Of a stretch of 38,492 nt of DNA, positions 1 through 6,680 are shown piece by piece. Under the pieces are notes generated by a model, which saw only the letters and a program-made list of their open reading frames with translations, made no database searches and was not told the DNA's origin. The translations under genes and the position numbers were made by a program. The DNA is from Dehalococcoidia bacterium (GTDB lineage: Bacteria > Chloroflexota > Dehalococcoidia > Lucifugimonadales > HRBIN23): the NCBI GenBank assembly GCA_025060295.1, contig JANXCH010000008.1:1-38492 (forward strand), in the 5' to 3' direction. Positions within the stretch are counted from its first letter, which is position 1; each line of letters starts with the position of its first letter.

Positions 1-51
1 GAACCTTTGCAGATCACCTGCACGAAGGTCAACTTTGACCCGGCCAACTAG
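1..51 (+). CDS. C-terminal end of an unidentified protein (partial)
   Basis: The first frame is open from the window edge and ends at TAG 49-51, giving a 16-residue tail that ends in ...KVNFDPAN. It lies 47 bp upstream of the next gene on the same strand, so it may be the preceding member of the secretion operon. Nothing in the tail identifies a family, and the reading frame could be fortuitous because only 51 bases are visible. Confidence 0.35.
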   Translation, partial: EPLQITCTKVNFDPAN

Positions 52-98
52 TGCCTGAGTAGGTAGGGTAATAGCGGGCAAGCGAGGAGGCTCGTCCG

Positions 99-692
99 AT
101 GGAGGAGCATCGCCATCAGGTTCCGGCTGAGGCGCACGCAGGACGGGCCTTCGCTTGCCCGCGCTGTGGGGCGCGCCTGCGCATCGTCCGGCGACGGGTG
201 GTGCGCAGGCCCCGGGCGGGGGTGGAGGCACCACGATCCCCCGCCCCCGCCCGGGCACCCACCCCTGCGGGGCGGCGGCTGCCTGGGGGTGGGGTCTGGT
301 GGGGAGCCCTCGCCCTGCTGGTGCTGGCTCTGGTGGTGGGGGAGGTGTTCGCCTCCACCGTCCCCTCTGCGCCTCCTGGTGAGCCGGCACCCGCTCTGAC
401 TTACACCGTGGACCGCACCGCCACGGCCCAGTGGGTGACGGCGGGGGCTGGGGCGAGCCTGACCCTCAACGCCAGCGGGCAGGTTACCGCCGTAACCCTG
501 CGGGGCAAGAAGACTACCGACGGCGTCCTGCGGGCGCAGGTGGCTTTGAAGGACACCAAAGGCAATATCCTGGCGACAGGGCGTGGCGTGCTCCCCTCGG
601 ATAGCGGGGACTTCGCCCTGACGGTGGGGATGGAGCCGGCCACCATCCCCTACAGCCGGGTGGCCGAGGTAGCAGTGGCCTACACGAGGTGA
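99..692 (+). CDS. Membrane protein with N-terminal zinc knuckle and extracytoplasmic beta domain
   Basis: A 197-residue protein of unknown function. A CPRCG knuckle near residues 20-24 is followed by an Arg/Pro-rich stretch. A single hydrophobic segment (about 67-86) then leads into a roughly 110-residue domain with alternating hydrophobic residues, typical of a beta sandwich. The outer domain contains NASGQVTAVTLR, and an almost identical NASGQVT block occurs in the next gene, so the two are paralogous in that region. Only one CxxC pair is present, so a complete zinc ribbon would need a partner. The start follows a good ribosome-binding site (GAGGAGG at 83-89). The gene ends 3 bp before the next ATG and heads a run of seven same-strand genes that includes a signal peptidase. 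The expected topology is N-in with the C-terminus outside. Confidence 0.7.
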   Translation: MEEHRHQVPAEAHAGRAFACPRCGARLRIVRRRVVRRPRAGVEAPRSPAPARAPTPAGRRLPGGGVWWGALALLVLALVVGEVFASTVPSAPPGEPAPALTYTVDRTATAQWVTAGAGASLTLNASGQVTAVTLRGKKTTDGVLRAQVALKDTKGNILATGRGVLPSDSGDFALTVGMEPATIPYSRVAEVAVAYTR

Positions 693-695
693 GGG

Positions 696-1091
696 ATGCG
701 GGGCCTTCTGTTCCTAGTCATCGTTCTGTTGGGGGTTCTCCCCTCGGCTATCTATGCCGCCCGTATACCCTCGGCGAGTGCCCAACCGGTAGGGGGCCAA
801 CAGGGGCAGGTGCTGTCGCCGGTGAGCGCGTTCACTGTGGAAGCCATTCCTGCCCAGTTCAACGCATCGGGACAAGTGACCCATTATAAACTGCGCTGGT
901 TCCCTACGGCCGGCACCGGGACCTATCATCTGCAGGTGCTTCTCCTCAACAGCGGGGGGACGATCATCGGTAGCGGTAACCTGAATGTCACGGTTAATAG
1001 CATTGGGAGTTGGCGCACGGATACAGTTCCTCTCAGCAGTCCTGTAACCATCGATAACATTGCGACGGTGCGGGTCAATATCGTGTCGTAG
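696..1091 (+). CDS. Small exported beta-domain protein, paralogue 2
   Basis: A 131-residue protein of unknown function. An N-terminal hydrophobic segment (about residues 3-22) ends in a YAA-type cleavage site. A short linker carrying QPVGG follows, then a beta-rich domain. That domain shares NASGQVT, a LNSGGTIIGSG turn and a C-terminal VRVNI strand with its neighbours. The start lies 3 bp after the previous stop, so translation is probably coupled. Context (a downstream SipW-like peptidase) suggests it is exported and processed; that is inference. It has no cysteine in the mature part, unlike the last two members of the set. Confidence 0.7.
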   Translation: MRGLLFLVIVLLGVLPSAIYAARIPSASAQPVGGQQGQVLSPVSAFTVEAIPAQFNASGQVTHYKLRWFPTAGTGTYHLQVLLLNSGGTIIGSGNLNVTVNSIGSWRTDTVPLSSPVTIDNIATVRVNIVS

Positions 1092-1103
1092 GATCATAAA
1101 GGG

Positions 1104-1586
1104 ATGGGGACGCGGACTCTGATTCGACGGTATGGGGTGCTTTTCCTCCTGCTGGTGGCAGGGGGGCTGGTGGTCTACTCCCTGCGCCCCATCTTTGCGG
1201 CCAGCATGCCTGTCAAAGTGCATCCTTTTATGGGTGCTGGAGCGGACGCCTCCCAGACGCATAGCCCTAACTGGCTCGGTGGATCCCATATCGTCCGCGT
1301 CACGGGTGTGCAGTTGAACTTCTCCGGAAACACTGTGGTATCGGTGACCGTCAGTGGGACGAAGTTGCCCTACTATGGCGGATGCGATGTGACAGTGATG
1401 TCAATGGAGGTAACTCTCCTCAGTTCTGTGGGCACCGTTTTGGGCAGTGGAACAGTTACACTCCCGCCACTAGGGAACACGTTCAACTCGACTGTGACCA
1501 TAAGTGGGGGTGGTGTTCCCTACCACCGCATTGCGCAGGTAGCGGTCTCTTTCCAATCTCAAGATTTTGACTGGTGTTTGATATGA
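1104..1586 (+). CDS. Small exported beta-domain protein, paralogue 3
   Basis: A 160-residue protein of unknown function. A hydrophobic segment (about 12-30) ends in a FAAS cleavage-like site and is followed by HPFMGAGAD, which matches the position of the PVGG linker in its neighbours. The mature part is rich in Val, Thr, Ser and Gly, with alternating hydrophobic residues. It shares a SVGTVLGSG turn and a terminal YHRIAQVAVSF strand with the first member (YSRVAEVAVAY). Two cysteines, one mid-domain (GGCDV) and one near the C-terminus (DWCLI), could form a disulphide outside the cell. It is preceded by an AAAGGG purine run. The next gene starts 7 bp after its stop. Confidence 0.7.
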   Translation: MGTRTLIRRYGVLFLLLVAGGLVVYSLRPIFAASMPVKVHPFMGAGADASQTHSPNWLGGSHIVRVTGVQLNFSGNTVVSVTVSGTKLPYYGGCDVTVMSMEVTLLSSVGTVLGSGTVTLPPLGNTFNSTVTISGGGVPYHRIAQVAVSFQSQDFDWCLI

Positions 1587-1593
1587 CGGGGGT

Positions 1594-1971
1594 ATGGGAC
1601 TCATGGCTAGGGTGCTGATTGGAGGGGTGGTATTCCTTGCTGTGGTGGCCACGGCGGTCTACGCCGCGTCTTTTCTCTCTTTCAATGTCCGGCCGGTCGG
1701 GGGGGGAGCGGGCGATGCGCCTCGCTGTCAGGTGCGGTCTTATTCCATAGCTTCCACAGGGACCATTTCGTCGGTCAATGCTACAGTTCTGTGCACGGCG
1801 GGGGGTGGGTACATCGTGCACACCACTTTTACCTCAGGGTCATCCTCTGGAAATGGCAGCACGCCTGTTACTCTTACTGCTAATACCCCTACGACGGTTA
1901 CCATTTCCATCTCCCCAGCAGTAACTCTCACCTATACCTATAATGTATCCTTTAGGATCGAGAGGCAGTAG
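1594..1971 (+). CDS. Small exported beta-domain protein, paralogue 4
   Basis: A 125-residue protein of unknown function. The hydrophobic N-terminus (about 6-24) ends in VYAA, then comes RPVGGGAGDAP and a Thr/Ser/Gly-rich beta domain. The pattern RCQV-SYS-TG...VLCTAGGGY is matched one gene downstream by PCQV-SYD-TG...VVCSAGGRY, so these two are the closest pair in the set. The two conserved cysteines are candidates for a disulphide. ATG 1594 is used here, but an in-frame ATG at 1603 (M4) is equally possible because neither has a strong ribosome-binding site. Confidence 0.7.
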   Translation: MGLMARVLIGGVVFLAVVATAVYAASFLSFNVRPVGGGAGDAPRCQVRSYSIASTGTISSVNATVLCTAGGGYIVHTTFTSGSSSGNGSTPVTLTANTPTTVTISISPAVTLTYTYNVSFRIERQ

Positions 1972-1981
1972 GAGGGGTGTG

Positions 1982-2356
1982 ATGCGGGGAGTTGTGCTCT
2001 GGCTTGTGATTGGGGGTGTGATGGCGGTGGTGGGCTATAGTGCTTTGGTAGCCACCCGCGCTCAACGGCCGGAGGTGCCTGCTCCCCAACCCGTTGCGGG
2101 CGCACCCTCCCCGTGCCAGGTTACTTCCTACGACCTGTCGCCCACGGGAGCAGCGGTGCAGGCGGTGGTGGTATGCTCGGCTGGGGGGCGCTACCAGGTG
2201 GCGGCGGAGGCGGCGGCCGGCTCCATACAGGCGAAAGGGCACGTGGTCGTGCGTGTCCTCAAGGACGCGCCCACAGCGGTGAGTATCCCCCTGATGCCCT
2301 CCCTGCCCCCCACGGCGCTGACATATAGCGTGCGCTTTACAGTGCGGGGTATGTAA
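1982..2356 (+). CDS. Small exported beta-domain protein, paralogue 5
   Basis: A 124-residue protein of unknown function. ATG 1982 is chosen because a GGAGGGG site (1971-1977) precedes it; the open frame extends further upstream, but only by overlapping the previous gene. A hydrophobic segment (about 4-21), a linker containing QPVAGAP, and a beta domain with two cysteines (PCQVTSYD and VVCSAGG) mark it as the sister of the preceding gene. The last strand, LTYSVRFTV, corresponds to LTYTYNVSF there. The stop is 5 bp before the signal peptidase start, consistent with co-translation. Confidence 0.7.
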   Translation: MRGVVLWLVIGGVMAVVGYSALVATRAQRPEVPAPQPVAGAPSPCQVTSYDLSPTGAAVQAVVVCSAGGRYQVAAEAAAGSIQAKGHVVVRVLKDAPTAVSIPLMPSLPPTALTYSVRFTVRGM

Positions 2357-2361
2357 CGGGC

Positions 2362-3069
2362 ATGCCGCTTTTTCTGCTTCTCGGAGGCCTTCTACTTATG
2401 GCACCCTTCTGGCTCCCTCAGGTGCTGGGAGGACAAGCCATGTATCACTATGTGATCACGGGGTCCATGGCGGGATCTGTGGATCGGGGGAGCCTGGTGA
2501 TGATCTGGCCCGAGGAGAGTTATGCCGTGGGGGATGTGGTGGCCTTCTGGCAAGATTTAGGGTTCCGGCAGATTCCAGTGTTGCATCGCATCATTGATAA
2601 AACCCCCGAAGGGCTGTATGTGATTAAGGGCGATGCGGTGGACAGTGTGGACTATGTGCCTCCGGAGCGCATCATAGGGAGGATGGTGTTCGGGATACCT
2701 TATCTGGGGTTTGTGGGGGGGGCAGCGAAGTTCTTCCCCCTGGTGCTGGCCTATTTCGCATTAGCCCCCTTCCTGGCCGGGCGAAAGGGGAAAGAGGGGA
2801 AGCCCGTTAGTGCGTTTCTGCCCACAGCTGCTTTGGTGCTGGTGTGTATGCCCTTGGCATCGGTGGGAATAGTGCAGGTGGTGGGCAAGACCTTCGCGAT
2901 GGTGCTGATGCTGGCGCTGTTGGGGACGGCGCGCCTCTTGGAGATAGCCTGGGGGAAAGAGTTGGGGCCTTTGACCGAAATTCTCTATGGAACCATAGGT
3001 GTGGCCGCCCTGTCCATGGTGTATATTCCTGAGGTGATTCAACAACTGCGCGGCTTGTTCGCCGCGTAG
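2362..3069 (+). CDS. SipW-like signal peptidase I (S26B type)
   Basis: A 235-residue membrane peptidase expected to cleave signal peptides outside the membrane. An N-terminal membrane anchor (about 2-22) is followed by TGSM with the nucleophile Ser35. The motif VLHRII places His75 where ordinary bacterial SPase I has the catalytic lysine, and KGDAVD (Asp91, Asp94) follows. This Ser/His/Asp arrangement is characteristic of the archaeal, eukaryotic and SipW branch of the family. The C-terminal half adds about three or four more hydrophobic segments (roughly 128-145, 155-200, 208-225). It sits between five small exported proteins and a large repeat protein. In Bacillus, SipW sits beside and processes the biofilm proteins TasA and TapA, so a dedicated role on neighbouring substrates is plausible inference. 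Confidence 0.85.
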   Translation: MPLFLLLGGLLLMAPFWLPQVLGGQAMYHYVITGSMAGSVDRGSLVMIWPEESYAVGDVVAFWQDLGFRQIPVLHRIIDKTPEGLYVIKGDAVDSVDYVPPERIIGRMVFGIPYLGFVGGAAKFFPLVLAYFALAPFLAGRKGKEGKPVSAFLPTAALVLVCMPLASVGIVQVVGKTFAMVLMLALLGTARLLEIAWGKELGPLTEILYGTIGVAALSMVYIPEVIQQLRGLFAA

Positions 3070-3082
3070 CGGGAGCAGTGCG

Positions 3083-5854
3083 ATGCGCTGGATAGCGTGG
3101 CCCCTGGTGGGCGTTCTGGTGTGGCTTGTGTTCATCCCGCGGGTGTGGGCCCAGGGGCCCATATCCCGTGTGCAGACAAGCCATTCTGTGCCCCTCATCG
3201 TAGACGGCCTACGCCAGACGGGTTTCCCCCGCGACCTGCCCATGGGCACCCAGGTGTGCGCCCCGGGGGAGTTCTTGTATACTGCTGAAGGGGAGCGCTA
3301 CCGCTTCCGCGGGTGGCGCTTGCACGCCTCCCTCCTGCCCTCCCTCTGTATCCTGGCCATAGACCCTGGCCCCTATGTTGCTGTGTTCCAGCGGGAGGTG
3401 TTGGTGCGGGTCACCTCCACCGCCCCGGGCCTGGCCCAGGCCCGCTGGGTGGAGGAGGGGAGCCTCCTCACCTTCACCGCCCCCGAGATTATCCCCATCA
3501 GTGATGACCAGAGGTGGCGTTTCACTGGCTGGTCGGGGGGTATCACCCCCTTCAGCGCCGAGAATACCATTGTGGCCGACCGCCCGGTAACTGTGGAGGC
3601 GCGCTACGTTCTAGAGTATCGGGTGCAGGTGGTGGCCCCCGAGGGAGTGGCGATAACGGGAGGGGGGTGGGTCGTCGCTGGTCAAACGGCCGTGATCCGC
3701 GCTCCCGCAACAGTCTCCCAGGGGCCGGGCCAGCGCCTGCGCCTGGTGGGTTGGGATGGCGAAGGGGTCGCTGGCGAGGCTCTAGCCGGAGGGCGCACCG
3801 TCCTCACTTTCCCCGTCAGTGGCCCTGTGTTCTTACACCCCCGCTATGTGCAGGAGTTTCTGGTCGAGGGGTATGGTCTGCGGGGGGTGCGCCTCGTGCA
3901 GACCTGGGCGGCGGCGGGGACGGTAGTGAGCCTCACCGCCCCCGAGGAGGTGCTCGTTGAGGAGGGCGTCCGCTGGCGCTTCGTGGAGTGGTCGGGGGGT
4001 ATGGAACCCACTAAGCCCACCACCCGCGTGGTGGTCAGCCGTCCCATGACCCTCAACGCCCGTTACACCCAGGAGATTCTGGTGCGGGTGCTCGCCCCCG
4101 AAGGGGTGAGTGTGCCCGGGGCTGGCTGGTATGCCCCAGGGCAGACCGCTACCCTGCTTCTGCCTACGCTTGTGCCCCAAGGGGACGACCGCCGCTGGCG
4201 TTGGACGGGGTGGGAGGGGGAGCCCCCCGGCACCGTTCAGGGACCTGTGGTAACCCTGCGGGTGGACGCCCCTGTGACGGTGCGCCCCCGCTACACCCTG
4301 GAGGTCCTGGTGGAGGCCCAGACGCCCCAGGGCGTTCTGCGGGAGTGGCGTCCCGTCGGTTCCCTGATCACTCTGGAGACACCCCCTACTGCCGATGGGT
4401 TGCCCCTGCGCTTCTGGCGGGTGCGGGATACCGGCGAGGTGCTGGGGAGTAGCCCCCGTCTGGAAGTCCAGGTAACCGGCCCCCTGCGCCTGCAAGCCGT
4501 CTATGATCCGCCCCGCCCACCCGGAACCATCACCCTGCAGGCCACTGCGCCTGTCCCTCTTACGGTGGACGGGCAGGAGGTGAAGGCCTATCCTGCCACA
4601 GCCCCCGCAGGGAGCAGGGTGTGCGTCCCCGGCCCCTACATCTATACAGAGGAGGGGGAGCGCTACCGGTTCCTGCGGTGGAGCACCGGGAGTCAGGAGA
4701 CCTGCATCACCCCTCCTGCAGGAGCCCTCACCGCTCTCTTTGAGCGGGAGGTTCTTTTGACCCTTACCTCCCCTCTGCCCCAACTGGGGGAAAGCCGCTG
4801 GGTTCCGGCCAACCAGCCTATCCCTGTGGAAGTGCCTGCGGAGGTGCGCACCGAGGAGGTGCGGTGGCGCTTCGCCGGCTGGTCTAGCGGGGAGAGGCCT
4901 TTTAGCCCCTCCAACATCCTCGTCCTCACCAAGCCCCTCACAGTGGAGGTGCGGTTTGTGCCCGAATACCGCATTCACATCATCCCTGTGGAGGGGGTAA
5001 CGGTGAGTGGGGAGGGATGGTATACGGCGGGGGCCAGGGCTCTGGTGCGCGCCCCAGCCCTCGTCCCCCAAGGCGAGGGGCGACGCTTGCGTTTCGTGGA
5101 GTGGGAGGAGAGGGAGGGAAGACTAGCGGGCACCGGCCCCCTCCAACAGCCCGAGATCGTTCTGACTGTGAGCGGCCCTGTCTCCCTGCGCCCGAGGTAT
5201 GTGCAGGAGTATCGGGTGCACGCCGAGAACCCCCAGGGTATCCTCACCATGACTTGGGTGGAGGCCGGCAAGACGCTGGAACTGGAGACCGCATCCCTCA
5301 TCACCATCGTGGAGGACGAGGAGCGCCTACGCTTCTCCCATTGGCAGGAGAAACGGCCTGGCGCCCAACCTATGGCCCAGGTGTCTAAACTCATCCTCAC
5401 TGTGGACCGCCCGCTGGACCTGGAGGCGGTGTATCGGCGGGAGTTCAGGGTTACCCTTCAGGCCCCCTACGGGGGGAGTGGTGCGGGCTGGTATCCCGAG
5501 AATGCGACCGCCATTATCAGCGTCCCGCCCCAGCCCCAGGCGGTGCTGTTTTTGAAGAAGTCCTTCCAGGGCTTCGCCGGCTACCCCCAGACGGGGCCAG
5601 TGCTCCAGGTCACGGTGCAGGGGCCCACCACCGTCGCCGCCCTGTACAGCAACGAGGTGGACTTCCGGGTTCTGGCCTTCCTGGTGGCGGGTCTCCTGGC
5701 GGCTTTCCTCATCTGGCGGATCACCGAGAGCCGCACGGCGCGTCCCCAGCCTAGCCCCGCTTCTGCCCAGGAGGAGGAGGTTATCGAGGAGGTCGTGGAG
5801 GAGGAGCCACAGCCCCCCATCGTTACGGGGCGACGCCCGCCGGGGGAGCGATGA
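3083..5854 (+). CDS. Large surface protein of InlB-like beta repeats with C-terminal anchor
   Basis: A 923-residue protein. It has a signal peptide (about 4-23, ending VWAQ), eleven repeat units of 70-80 residues, one membrane helix (about 863-880) and a cytoplasmic tail with an EEEVIEEVVEEE acidic run. Each unit follows the plan of an introductory strand, G-W or RW, a Val/Leu-rich strand, RWRF-GW-G, a second strand and ARY or PRY, which matches the divergent InlB B-repeat type of extracellular adhesin domain. The units form two ordered arrays (28-474 and 481-858). The opening unit of each array carries two cysteines (C59/C89 and C514/C541). The protein is probably displayed outside the membrane as a rod. 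It is the last gene of the operon and starts 13 bp after the peptidase. Ligand and function are unknown. Confidence 0.8.
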   Translation: MRWIAWPLVGVLVWLVFIPRVWAQGPISRVQTSHSVPLIVDGLRQTGFPRDLPMGTQVCAPGEFLYTAEGERYRFRGWRLHASLLPSLCILAIDPGPYVAVFQREVLVRVTSTAPGLAQARWVEEGSLLTFTAPEIIPISDDQRWRFTGWSGGITPFSAENTIVADRPVTVEARYVLEYRVQVVAPEGVAITGGGWVVAGQTAVIRAPATVSQGPGQRLRLVGWDGEGVAGEALAGGRTVLTFPVSGPVFLHPRYVQEFLVEGYGLRGVRLVQTWAAAGTVVSLTAPEEVLVEEGVRWRFVEWSGGMEPTKPTTRVVVSRPMTLNARYTQEILVRVLAPEGVSVPGAGWYAPGQTATLLLPTLVPQGDDRRWRWTGWEGEPPGTVQGPVVTLRVDAPVTVRPRYTLEVLVEAQTPQGVLREWRPVGSLITLETPPTADGLPLRFWRVRDTGEVLGSSPRLEVQVTGPLRLQAVYDPPRPPGTITLQATAPVPLTVDGQEVKAYPATAPAGSRVCVPGPYIYTEEGERYRFLRWSTGSQETCITPPAGALTALFEREVLLTLTSPLPQLGESRWVPANQPIPVEVPAEVRTEEVRWRFAGWSSGERPFSPSNILVLTKPLTVEVRFVPEYRIHIIPVEGVTVSGEGWYTAGARALVRAPALVPQGEGRRLRFVEWEEREGRLAGTGPLQQPEIVLTVSGPVSLRPRYVQEYRVHAENPQGILTMTWVEAGKTLELETASLITIVEDEERLRFSHWQEKRPGAQPMAQVSKLILTVDRPLDLEAVYRREFRVTLQAPYGGSGAGWYPENATAIISVPPQPQAVLFLKKSFQGFAGYPQTGPVLQVTVQGPTTVAALYSNEVDFRVLAFLVAGLLAAFLIWRITESRTARPQPSPASAQEEEVIEEVVEEEPQPPIVTGRRPPGER
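3164..4504 (+). repeat. First array of beta-repeat units (six units)
   Basis: Residues 28-474 of the surface protein. Unit boundaries by eye are 28-104, 105-178, 179-258, 259-331, 332-406 and 407-474. The opening unit contains VPLIVDG, VCAPG and EGERYRF. The later units carry WRFTGWSGG or close variants. Confidence 0.7.
4523..5656 (+). repeat. Second array of beta-repeat units (five units), copy of the first
   Basis: Residues 481-858 of the surface protein, with units at about 481-555, 556-628, 629-709, 710-786 and 787-858. They match units 1-5 of the first array in order: the opening unit again has VPLTVDG, VCVPG and EGERYRF, and the third has EGVTVSGEGW against EGVAITGGGW. This points to duplication of a multi-unit block rather than of single units. 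Confidence 0.65.
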
Positions 5855-5870
5855 GGGTCTGGGGTGGGGC

Positions 5871-6680
5871 TTAGGGGGACAGGGCTTGGCGGAGGCGGAT
5901 GTGTAGGGCGGGCGGGGCTACCAGCAGGCCCCCCTCCACCACGGGGATGCCTCCCTCCCCCCTGCACCACGGTCCCCCGTTCAGGGCGGTAACCTGTAGG
6001 CCCGCCTCCTGTGCGATGAGGGCCGGAGCGATGTCCCACGGGGCGGCACGCCGGTAGAGAAAAACCAGTCCCGACCGCCGCCCTGCTGCTGTCCATGCCA
6101 AGTCCAGGGCGTCGCTATAGGTGGTGGAGAGGTGCCGGGTAAGGTCCAGAAGACGCGTCACCGCCTGGCCGACCTGGGCCGGTTCCACATCAGGCCACTG
6201 GTTGAAGGCCAGGCGTATGCCCAGCCCAGGGCTGTAGCGGAAGGGCTGGCCGTTGAAGAAGGCTCCCCCTCCACGCCGGGCTTCCCACATCTCCCCTAAA
6301 GCAGGTGCGTAGAAGGCGACCGCTTCCCAACGCCCTTCACTCCACAGGGCCGCCGTTGTCCCGAATAGGGGCACCCCCCGGGAAAAGTTATCTGTCCCCT
6401 CCAGGGGATCCACGCACACCAAAAGCCCCGGCATATACCCCAGGGGGATGGGTTTGCCCCCGGGGGTCTCCTCCGCTAGGAAAGCCTCCCCCAGGCGATA
6501 CCTCTGCACGAGGCGCAGGGCCATCTCTTGAGCCTGGTGGTCGGCCTCCAGAGCGACGTCGTTGTCCCCCTTTATCTCCACCACTCGGGTGCCTGCTCCC
6601 CTGCGGAACTGCTCCAGAAGGAACGCCCCCACCTCCCGGACGATGGCGCGCAGGATCGTTAGGAGGGGGTCAGCGCCCAT
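5871..6680 (-). CDS. Inositol monophosphatase family phosphatase
   Basis: A 269-residue enzyme of the Mg-dependent inositol monophosphatase/HisN/CysQ superfamily. It has KGDNDVALEAD (37-47), a AEE acidic pair (69-71), DPLEGTDNFSRG (91-102) and the C-terminal PWDIAPALIAQEAG motif carrying the last metal-binding Asp. The usual second motif is DPLDGT or DPIDGT; here the second acidic ligand is Glu94 instead of Asp. The start at 6680 has a GGAG site and overlaps the end of the DUF2851 gene by 22 bp, so the two are probably cotranscribed. The open frame extends upstream, but that part has no family similarity. Substrate is not decidable by eye: inositol phosphate, histidinol phosphate or a nucleotide bisphosphate are options. 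Confidence 0.85.
   Translation of the reverse strand: MGADPLLTILRAIVREVGAFLLEQFRRGAGTRVVEIKGDNDVALEADHQAQEMALRLVQRYRLGEAFLAEETPGGKPIPLGYMPGLLVCVDPLEGTDNFSRGVPLFGTTAALWSEGRWEAVAFYAPALGEMWEARRGGGAFFNGQPFRYSPGLGIRLAFNQWPDVEPAQVGQAVTRLLDLTRHLSTTYSDALDLAWTAAGRRSGLVFLYRRAAPWDIAPALIAQEAGLQVTALNGGPWCRGEGGIPVVEGGLLVAPPALHIRLRQALSP

Noticed and set aside
3833-5071. A 412-codon open frame on the minus strand
   Set aside because: It is antisense to the repeat protein, reflects its repeats, and has no independent support.
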